A DNA stretch of 12,557 bases from contig JAITQL010000169.1 in NCBI GenBank assembly GCA_031288935.1, positions 1 to 12,557 of the forward strand. Reading direction: 5' to 3'. Below the pieces are notes generated by a model. The model did no database searches. It was given only the letters and a program-made list of their open reading frames with translations, and was not told the origin of the DNA. Shown one piece after another: positions 8,101-12,557 of the stretch. The stretch is from Tannerella sp. (GTDB lineage Bacteria; Bacteroidota; Bacteroidia; Bacteroidales; Tannerellaceae). Each line of letters starts with the position of its first letter. The stretch's first letter is position 1. Both the position numbers and the translations under genes were made by a program.

Positions 8101-8443
8101 CAACTGGAGGGGCTTTGTCGGACAGCACTACAACCGCCGCTTCGGAGAGGGATGGAACCTCGTTTCGGTCGACAAGCCTTTCGTGGTGAAAGACGAAATC
8201 GCCTGGTTCGCCTCGCACTACCATGCAGGCTATCCGTCCAGGAACATGACCTATCAGTACTGCTATCTCTATCAGTACGAGATCGACATTCCGCCGGGAG
8301 CCACGTCCGTCATCCTGCCCGACAATCACGCGATCAAGCTCTTTGCCCTCACGGCCGTCAGGAAGCGGAAGGACGACATTACACCCCTCCAGCCTCTGTT
8401 CGACGACTTCAGCAACAATCCCGAGTTTACACTAAGAAAATAA
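5186..8443 (+). CDS. Large secreted GH38 alpha-mannosidase-like enzyme with C-terminal extension
   Basis: 1085 residues. It has a Sec signal peptide (MKK, hydrophobic core 7-18, likely cleavage LHA|Q after residue 24), so it is periplasmic or exported. Family 38 landmarks: GYSHLDTQWNW (zinc ligands His48, Asp50), FPDIFGFPANLP with Asp161 as nucleophile and zinc ligand, GVGDEGGAP with Asp256, and SQMHDILPGTS with His373. It differs from the upstream enzyme at substrate-pocket motifs: AVDEGE (121-126) instead of WVEPD, and FGF instead of FGH. It therefore belongs to another GH38 subgroup, resembling (from memory) the large enzymes in Bacteroides alpha-mannan loci, and probably has a different linkage preference. 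Residues 854-865 form an Ala-Pro linker (APAPAP) leading to a 220-residue module (866-1085), possibly a carbohydrate-binding beta-sandwich, that I cannot name. The next gene starts seven bases after its stop, implying an operon. Confidence 0.9.
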   Translation: MKKIQSIILSCLLGALACPASLHAQPQNRMPAYDLTKDRLLYAIGYSHLDTQWNWDYVRSIDELLENIMTENFVLFEKYPDYVFNFTGSRRYRMMKEYYPDLYEKVKEYVAKGRWFISGSAVDEGEVIISSPESIIRQTLYGYKYFMKEFGVAGQDAIFPDIFGFPANLPTVWRHSGLIGFSTIKLMGNCAVGEPFHVGVWKGPDGSELVSALKPSHYVSHIPERFDTDEYWSGRLDYDKEQTGYAIDYRFYGVGDEGGAPLKNDVKHATESLGSRPDSKFRLLLTSSDQMFKDLTPEIVSKLPVYEGDLLLVEHSNGSSNSQGYMKRLNRKNENLAQAAEQASAAASFITGSFYPADKLTNAWELVLGSQMHDILPGTSIPKAYEYAWNDEFVAANQFSSVLANGLSVLSSQLNTQAKGRSLVVYNPAAYPREDVVTAAMEFDEATESVQVYAPDGKEVLSQVIGRDGRTLKFIFLATVPSAGLAAYDVRPATAAASRKGALSVTDRSLENEYYKVTLAENGDIRSIYDRKLKKELLSAPARLEFLAENPSEYAAWNMDWKDRQQPPVGFLNERASLRIVENGPLRVAIEVKREGRNSRIAQVISLAASEAGKRIEVNNCIDWQSRGVCLKAAFPLTAVNENATYSQGVGTIVRNTNHPRKFEVPHHNWFDLTDRSGTFGVSIMEDCKYTSDKPDDHTVRLTLMFTPVTGGHQATQDVGIHHVKYAIYSHAGSWNRAETQRQATFTDKPLIPFEAPRHAGKLGKQVSLLTIGNRQIGLMAYKKAEQSDYCIVRVNELSGSKQTGVKMKFPLAVTDAYEIDGREERTGAAAFTRDGLTFDIPAYAIRSFAVKFAPAPAPDEVQQPVTLACNDDAISFDNNRSDGRMDQTRRESFRDVTYPAEEMPDGEFVYEGVRYRMGSHADEENNIVACTGQEIPLPAGDYNKLYLLASADGGAAGVFRTGGQTDTLAIGNWRGFVGQHYNRRFGEGWNLVSVDKPFVVKDEIAWFASHYHAGYPSRNMTYQYCYLYQYEIDIPPGATSVILPDNHAIKLFALTAVRKRKDDITPLQPLFDDFSNNPEFTLRK

Positions 8444-8450
8444 ACGGATC

Positions 8451-10175
8451 ATGAACAGAATCACAGGCTTTCTATTCGCAGCCGGTCTCCTTTTGACCGG
8501 CTGCGCGCGAACCGGCAGTACGTTTCATGCCGACGGCGCCTTTCATCTGTCCGCCTGTCATCCACATGCCGACGGCTTGACGGACGATACGCCCGCCTTC
8601 CGGCAGCTGCTGGAACAGGTCGGCGGCGCCGGTGGCGGCGTGGTGACGATCCCGCCGGGCGACTATTTCCTGAGCGGCAGCGAACCGTTGCCGGTGCCTT
8701 CCCGCACGACGGTCTTTGCCTACGGCGCCCGTTTCTTCCTGCCACAGACACTGGGCGACCAGGCGAGGATCGTCCTGTTCGAGGGGACGGACGTGACGGA
8801 CTTTACCTGGTTCGGCGGGTTTTTCAAGGGCTACTGTTTCGACCCCGCAGCGGAGGAGAATCCGTGGGAACCGAACGTGACGACGCGCATCTTCGTCGTG
8901 CAGGCATCGGAAAGGGGCGTGGCAGGAGGGCTGAAGTTTCGCGACATCAGCGCCGACCGGGTGGCCGGAGCCGTCGTCAACGTCATCGGCTACTCGCCGC
9001 ACGGGGAGGATTCGGACGATCATGCGGACATTCACTTCGTCACCGACGTATCGGTAGAGAACTGTACCTTCCTCAACACCGGCAAGTTCATGTGGGACTA
9101 CGGATACCTCTGGCAGCTGCTCGTCTTTGCCGAAGAGTATGCGCCGGCCGAGGTGGAGATGGCGCAAAAGTACTTCTTCAACGAACTGATACGCAAAAAC
9201 GTGCGGATCGAAGACGGCGGCAACCGCGTGTATTTCGACAATACCGTCGCCGAGCCGCTGGAGCGCAACCAGACGCTGTGTTTCTACCACGACCGTCTGC
9301 CGGATAACATCGTGCGGGGCAAAAGGTATTACGTGGCCGAGTCGACGGCCGAATACATCACCGTGAGCGAACAGCCGGACGGCAAACAGCCGGTCACCTT
9401 CCGGGGCGCGGGCGGCGACGGCGTGCAGCTCGTCTCCAACCTCTGGCATGCCTTCATGGACCTGTACGCCCCCAAGGGCGCAGGGCCGGGCAAGGGATGT
9501 ATCGACCTGATGCGGTGCAGGAATACGAAGATTACGGGTTGCACCATCAGCGCCCAGGGAGACGCCATGCACGTGTATTGCAGTCAAAACAACCTGATCG
9601 CCAACAACCAAATCCTCGGCGCGCGCATGGGCGCCTTCTTCCTCGCGGAGTACAGCAAGAACTCGACCGTCACCGGCAATACGGTAGACGGTACGAACGG
9701 CTCGCGGGTGCTGAGCATCGAGCGGTCGAACGAAGACGTCACCCTCGTCGGCAACGTCTTCCGCAACGGCGGCCGCGGATGCTGGATCAACCAGCCCAAG
9801 AACCTGGTTATCCAGGGAAACGTCTTCGTCAACAACACGACCAAGGGCATCAAAGACCCCCGCAAGGGACGGCGCGACTTCAAGACCGGCGGATGGCAGT
9901 CCTTCCCGGAACTGTACTTCTCCACCTACCAACCGGGCGCCACCTACGGCCCCGTCCTCCTGTCGGGCAATCTCTTCGAGACCTCGACCGAAGCCGCCGC
10001 TGTCATCCACTTTGCCGAATACGGACGCGGGATCACGGTCAGCGGCAATACCTTCAGCGGAGCCACCGGTCTGATACTGACGGACGAGGACAGCAGCGAG
10101 ACCGACCTGTCCGGCAACCGCGGCGCCACCGTGCGCAAGGGCAAAGACCCCTCCCTGCAATTCGCCAATGAATGA
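8451..10175 (+). CDS. Right-handed beta-helix (pectate-lyase-3-like) lipoprotein
   Basis: 574 residues. The N-terminus has a lipobox, LLTGC, with Cys18 as the lipidated residue; the following ARTG lacks the acidic stretch of Bacteroidetes surface-export signals, so a periplasm-facing lipoprotein is favoured. Residues about 40-75 (DGLTDDTPAF, GGGVVTIPPGDYFLSG) match the opening of the Pectate_lyase_3 beta-helix family. Asn-rich parallel beta-helix rungs run at about 355-470 and 510-560 (NNLIANNQI, NSTVTGNTV, NLVIQGNVFVNN). An inserted segment at about 272-327 (YYVAESTAEYITVSEQPDGKQPV) breaks the helix. Such proteins are polysaccharide lyases, hydrolases or binding proteins; no catalytic residues can be assigned, so the substrate is open. 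It follows the second mannosidase by seven bases and is almost certainly co-transcribed, which suggests it acts on the same glycan. The 23-bp repeat array begins 12 bases after its stop. Confidence 0.88.
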   Translation: MNRITGFLFAAGLLLTGCARTGSTFHADGAFHLSACHPHADGLTDDTPAFRQLLEQVGGAGGGVVTIPPGDYFLSGSEPLPVPSRTTVFAYGARFFLPQTLGDQARIVLFEGTDVTDFTWFGGFFKGYCFDPAAEENPWEPNVTTRIFVVQASERGVAGGLKFRDISADRVAGAVVNVIGYSPHGEDSDDHADIHFVTDVSVENCTFLNTGKFMWDYGYLWQLLVFAEEYAPAEVEMAQKYFFNELIRKNVRIEDGGNRVYFDNTVAEPLERNQTLCFYHDRLPDNIVRGKRYYVAESTAEYITVSEQPDGKQPVTFRGAGGDGVQLVSNLWHAFMDLYAPKGAGPGKGCIDLMRCRNTKITGCTISAQGDAMHVYCSQNNLIANNQILGARMGAFFLAEYSKNSTVTGNTVDGTNGSRVLSIERSNEDVTLVGNVFRNGGRGCWINQPKNLVIQGNVFVNNTTKGIKDPRKGRRDFKTGGWQSFPELYFSTYQPGATYGPVLLSGNLFETSTEAAAVIHFAEYGRGITVSGNTFSGATGLILTDEDSSETDLSGNRGATVRKGKDPSLQFANE

Positions 10176-10187
10176 GGCGCTCCGGGG

Positions 10188-10394
10188 AGGGCGACCCTTT
10201 AGCCGTTAAAAGGGCGATCCTTTAGCCATTAAAAGGGTCGCCCTTTAGCCGTTAAAAGGGTTGACCGTTTAGCCTCGAGGAGGTCGATCCTCCAGCCGGC
10301 TGGAGACCGGAGCTGCAGCCGGCTGGAGACCGGAGCTGCAGCAGGCTGGAGTCCGGAGCTGCAGCCTGTAGGAGACCGGGGCTGCAGCCTCGCA
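10188..10394. repeat. Nine-unit 23-bp tandem repeat array in two sequence classes
   Basis: Units are contiguous with no spacers. The core AGCC recurs at 10201, 10224, 10247, 10271, 10294, 10317, (AGCA at) 10340, 10363 and 10386: spacing 23, 23, 24, then 23 throughout. Units 1-4 (10188-10279) are class A: AGGG, then CGACCC or similar, then TTTAGCC, then an A/T-rich end such as GTTAAA. Units 6-9 (10303-10394) are class B: GAGACCGGAGCTGCAGCC plus a GC-rich end. Unit 5 (10280-10302) is a hybrid, with a class A-like first half and a class B-like second half. Adjacent A units can pair CCCTTT with the next AAAGGG, making short RNA hairpins around AGCCGTTA. A period of 23 is not divisible by three, so a coding repeat is unlikely. 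Function unknown. Confidence 0.92.
10290..10305. repeat. 16-bp perfect palindrome at the repeat-class junction
   Basis: CTCCAGCCGGCTGGAG equals its own reverse complement and spans the boundary between hybrid unit 5 and class B unit 6. Its 10-bp core CAGCCGGCTG recurs at 10316-10325 in the next unit boundary. A symmetric site of this length could bind a dimeric protein. Confidence 0.8.
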
Positions 10395-10397
10395 TGA

Positions 10398-10450
10398 GTT
10401 CGACAGACCCCCGTGAAGCCGTGAATACAAGGCGATAAGGGGAATCGAAC
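10398..10450 (+). promoter_or_regulatory. Structured leader, hairpin I, upstream of the phosphodiesterase gene
   Basis: Three nested pairings are visible: GTTCGA (10398-10403) with TCGAAC (10445-10450), CCCC (10408-10411) with GGGG (10439-10442), and GCC (10418-10420) with GGC (10431-10433). A second GTTCG at 10453-10457 could compete for the CGAAC arm, making a possible alternative fold. No recognised riboswitch family. No TAnnTTTG promoter is visible between 10395 and 10535. Confidence 0.4.
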
Positions 10451-10471
10451 AGGTTCGGAAACAGAAAGCAT

Positions 10472-10499
10472 ACCGGATCCATCAAACGGTGGAACCGGT
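10472..10499 (+). promoter_or_regulatory. Leader hairpin II upstream of the phosphodiesterase gene
   Basis: ACCGGATCC (10472-10480) pairs with GGAACCGGT (10491-10499) with one mismatch around the 10-nt loop ATCAAACGGT. It lies 36 bases before the ATG. The rest of the leader to 10535 is A-rich (AATAATCAAATAAAGCAAAA), as is usual for Bacteroidetes translation starts. Confidence 0.4.
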
Positions 10500-10535
10500 C
10501 AGTAAACAGTAATAATCAAATAAAGCAAAACAGAA

Positions 10536-12224
10536 ATGAAAAGAACAGGAATTGTAATGGCAGCCATCGTCTGCCTGGCGCTAAGCGCCTGTTGCCGTCA
10601 AAAGGAATATCCGGGCGGCATTGAACATGTAGTAATCATCGGCCTCGACGGCATGAGCAGCTGGGGGCTTCAGGCCGCCCGGACGCCGTGCATGGACAGT
10701 CTGATGCAAAACGGTGCATACAGCTTCTCTGTACGCGCCATCCTTCCCAGCGTAAGCACGCCCAACTGGACGGCCATGATGGCCGGCGTGGGGCCGGAAG
10801 GCACGGGAGCGATCAACAACTCGTTCGTTAACGGCGCGCTGGCCTTCCCCTACGTCGCCATGACGCCCGGGAAGAGGTTTCCCACCATCTTCCGCATCAT
10901 CCGCGAACAGATGCCGGATGCGGTGATGGCATGCATTCACAACTGGCCGGAGTTTACGAACATGTATGAAGCCGACCTGCTGAACGTGGACAAGGATTAC
11001 GAAAACGACTCGGACGTGGCGGCACAGTCGGCCGCCTGCATCCGCGAGAAGAAGCCGAACTTCATGTTCTGCTACTTTACCGATCCCGACCATACGATGC
11101 ACGGCAAGGGACATCTGTCGCCGGCGTATCTCGACATCATCGAAACGCTGGACGGATACGTGCAGACAATCGTGGACGCGGTGCACGAGGCCGGTATAGC
11201 CGACAAGACGGTATTCATGCTGATGTCCGATCACGGAGGACTGTTTTATGCCCACGGCGGCAACTCGCACGAGGAGCTGGCCACGCCGTTCATCTTCAGC
11301 GGCAAGGGAGTGAAGAAGAACTACCTGATCCGGCAGCAGATGTACCGGTACGACCTGGCGGCCGACATCGCCTTCGCACTGGGACTGACGACGCCCCAGC
11401 AGTGGGTGGGAAGGCCTGCACGTCCGGCCTACGAAGGCTTCGACGAACCGGCCAATCTCTGGCCAAGCGCCGACGTTCTGCCCTCGCCCGCCTTCCTGAC
11501 GAAGGAAATCAACGAGAGCTTTACCTACGGCGGCCTCTGGATCGACGAGCCGGCCACGGTGAACATCTGCCTGCGCCCCGACACGAAGGGAGACATCCGC
11601 TACACGACCGGGCAGGCCGAACCCACGCCCTCCTCCCCGCTGTATACCGCCCCCTTTGCGCTGGACAAGCCGGGCAGAGTGCAGGCAAAGGTATTCGGAG
11701 AGACCGGCGAGAGCGTTGCCGTGGCAGCGGAATACCGCATTGCCCGGACGGAGGCCGGAAACGGGTTGACATATAAAGTCTACCACTGTCCGGAGGCAAC
11801 CTCCATGCCTCCGTTCGAAAGCTTGAAGCCTGTAGCCCGGGGTACGTGCTACGAATTAGGTTTCCACACGCCGGAGAACCGCGACCGGATGCCTCTCAAC
11901 GACGCCATTGCTCCCTACAGGGATCACATAGCCGTCCTGTTCGAGGGATGGCTCGAGATAGACACGGACGGCCAGTACGATTTCTCCCTGTGGACAACGG
12001 GCGGCAGCAAGCTGTATATTAACGGCGAGTTGACGGTCAACAACCGCAGCAACGGTCACACCGGCAATTCGGGACAGGTGGACTTGAAGAAAGGCCGGCA
12101 TCCGATCCGAATCGAGTTCTTCCACGACGACACGGCGACGGGCAGTATCCTGATCGCCTCCTACGAAGCGTCCGGTATGCCGAAGCGGCTGATTCCGGCC
12201 GAAAAGCTGTTCCTGAGCAAGTAA
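10536..12224 (+). CDS. Phosphodiesterase/nucleotide-pyrophosphatase-like lipoprotein with chitobiase-C-like and PA14 domains
   Basis: 562 residues. Lipobox LSAC with Cys19 lipidated; no acidic export stretch follows. Residues about 30-300 are an alkaline-phosphatase-superfamily type I phosphodiesterase domain: IIGLDG with metal ligand Asp39; PSVSTPNW with Ser74 (or Thr75) at the nucleophile position; DPDHTMH with Asp185 and His189; SDHGG with Asp232 and His233; and AHGGNSHEE with His240. The two-metal site looks complete, so phosphodiester or phosphomonoester hydrolysis is expected. Ser instead of the usual Thr at the nucleophile is worth noting. Residues about 325-403 resemble the chitobiase/hexosaminidase C-terminal domain, and 409-560 form a PA14 domain (FEGWLEIDTDGQYDFSLWTTGGSKLYING), usually carbohydrate-binding. 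This architecture points to phosphate esters on glycans. It lies in the same direction as the mannosidase operon but beyond the repeat array. Confidence 0.88.
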   Translation: MKRTGIVMAAIVCLALSACCRQKEYPGGIEHVVIIGLDGMSSWGLQAARTPCMDSLMQNGAYSFSVRAILPSVSTPNWTAMMAGVGPEGTGAINNSFVNGALAFPYVAMTPGKRFPTIFRIIREQMPDAVMACIHNWPEFTNMYEADLLNVDKDYENDSDVAAQSAACIREKKPNFMFCYFTDPDHTMHGKGHLSPAYLDIIETLDGYVQTIVDAVHEAGIADKTVFMLMSDHGGLFYAHGGNSHEELATPFIFSGKGVKKNYLIRQQMYRYDLAADIAFALGLTTPQQWVGRPARPAYEGFDEPANLWPSADVLPSPAFLTKEINESFTYGGLWIDEPATVNICLRPDTKGDIRYTTGQAEPTPSSPLYTAPFALDKPGRVQAKVFGETGESVAVAAEYRIARTEAGNGLTYKVYHCPEATSMPPFESLKPVARGTCYELGFHTPENRDRMPLNDAIAPYRDHIAVLFEGWLEIDTDGQYDFSLWTTGGSKLYINGELTVNNRSNGHTGNSGQVDLKKGRHPIRIEFFHDDTATGSILIASYEASGMPKRLIPAEKLFLSK

Positions 12225-12234
12225 CTCCGGAAGG

Positions 12235-12291
12235 ACTGTGCAGGCTTGCACGGGTCTTTTTCAACAAAGACACCGTGGAGGCCTGCACAGT
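12235..12291. terminator. 57-nt composite hairpin between convergent genes, likely bidirectional terminator
   Basis: Outer arms ACTGTGCAGGC (12235-12245) and GCCTGCACAGT (12281-12291) are perfect over 11 bp. After a 3x3 internal loop (TTG/GAG), CACGG pairs with CCGTG, then GTCTTT with AAAGAC past a single bulged A (12272), closing on loop TTCAAC. That gives 22 paired positions in all. It starts 11 bases after the phosphodiesterase stop and ends 8 bases before the stop of the opposing gene. Neither side has a long U-tract. Function as a shared terminator is inferred from position. Confidence 0.6.
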
Positions 12292-12299
12292 TTAGTTTC

Positions 12300-12557
12300 T
12301 CAAGCAGACGCATCCCAGTCGAACGGTATCCTGTATTTACGTTTGAATGCCGTCCAGAAGCGTTTACGGCAGTACAGTGTCCGGCGAATACATGCTTCCG
12401 GTTCTGCTCCTCGGGCTTTTGCATAACTTTCCGCCAGTAGCCGGAACATGGGTTCCTGTCCCCACAAACGGGCAAAAGCAGCGCATCCTTTTTTGACTGA
12501 CACCTTGCCGAATTGCATCCGGTTGATGTCTACCAGCCAAAACCGTACCAGGTCTTT
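12300..12557 (-). CDS. C-terminal 85 residues of an unrecognised minus-strand protein
   Basis: The reverse strand is open from the right edge (KDLVRFWLVDINRMQFGKV) to a TGA at 12302-12300, so the start lies outside the window. An internal ATG at 12518 exists, but the open and protein-like sequence upstream of it argues that it is not the start. The fragment is basic and rich in aromatics, with four Trp and three Cys (KKGC, PEACIRR, LYCRKRFW), and ends FKRKYRIPFDWDASA. No signal, membrane or catalytic motif is visible. I do not recognise the family. The gene converges on the phosphodiesterase gene with a shared hairpin between them, so it is a separate transcription unit unrelated to the mannosidase cluster by position. 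Confidence 0.65.
   Translation of the reverse strand, partial: KDLVRFWLVDINRMQFGKVSVKKGCAAFARLWGQEPMFRLLAESYAKARGAEPEACIRRTLYCRKRFWTAFKRKYRIPFDWDASA

Noticed and set aside
5201..8329. Open frame of 1042 codons on the minus strand opposite the second mannosidase
   Set aside because: It is antisense to a clear GH38 gene, its translation is rich in R, H, V and G with no domain motifs, and high-GC codon use removes stops from this frame. Similar antisense frames lie opposite the beta-helix gene (8472-10160), the first mannosidase (2330-3595) and the phosphodiesterase gene (10581-11786).
10188..10394. CRISPR array
   Set aside because: Units are contiguous with no unique spacers, and no cas genes are seen.
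10188..10394. Plasmid-type iteron origin
   Set aside because: Unit length is close to iterons, but no replication-initiator gene or AT-rich unwinding region with such a gene is present, and the second class is GC-rich.
10229..10485. Minus-strand open frames of about 80 codons across the tandem array
   Set aside because: The 23-bp period shifts frame at each unit, and the low-complexity translation is a by-product of the repeat.
12235..12291. Integron attC site
   Set aside because: Although it is an imperfect hairpin with a bulged base, the arm ends lack the RYYYAAC / GTTRRRY core sites and no integron cassette structure is visible.
12238..12440. Short plus-strand open frames after the phosphodiesterase gene
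   Set aside because: They start inside the terminator hairpin and run antisense to the more protein-like minus-strand frame.

Overview
The window looks like a piece of a Bacteroidales (Bacteroidota) chromosome. It carries a TAnnTTTG-type -7 promoter element, mostly lacks Shine-Dalgarno sites, and encodes a surface protein built from BIG2-like, Listeria-Bacteroides-repeat and BACON modules with a type IX-secretion-like tail. It also has two family 38 glycoside hydrolases, a right-handed beta-helix lipoprotein and a PA14-tailed phosphodiesterase lipoprotein. The large genes are GC-rich (one counted 60-base line of the first mannosidase is 65% G+C), which suggests a higher-GC member such as a Tannerellaceae or Rikenellaceae relative. 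The genus cannot be fixed from this sequence.

Layout. Positions 1-1331 hold the 3' part of a modular surface protein, followed by a 13-bp terminator-like hairpin. Positions 1520-2080 hold an AT-rich orphan gene of unknown function behind a good Bacteroidetes promoter, ending in a short repeat cluster and an intrinsic terminator. Positions 2243-4756 encode a GH38 alpha-mannosidase with a Tat-type signal, followed by a terminator and a second, perfect 12-bp hairpin. Positions 4887-5120 encode a 77-residue unknown protein. Positions 5186-8443 encode a second, larger and divergent GH38 enzyme with a Sec signal and an extra C-terminal module. Seven bases later, 8451-10175 encode a beta-helix lipoprotein. 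The 360-base gap 10176-10535 is not empty: it holds nine 23-24-bp tandem units that change sequence class part-way, then two leader hairpins. Positions 10536-12224 encode a phosphodiesterase/nucleotide-pyrophosphatase-like lipoprotein with chitobiase-C-like and PA14 domains. A 57-nt composite hairpin separates it from the end of a minus-strand gene running off the right edge.

How the genes may work together. The four large exported enzymes or binding proteins resemble the carbohydrate-degrading part of a polysaccharide-utilization-type locus, aimed at an alpha-mannose-containing glycan. The phosphodiesterase raises the possibility of phosphate-diester-decorated mannans or glycans. This is inference: no SusC/SusD pair, sensor or transporter lies in the window. 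The most unusual non-coding element is the two-class tandem array at 10188-10394.
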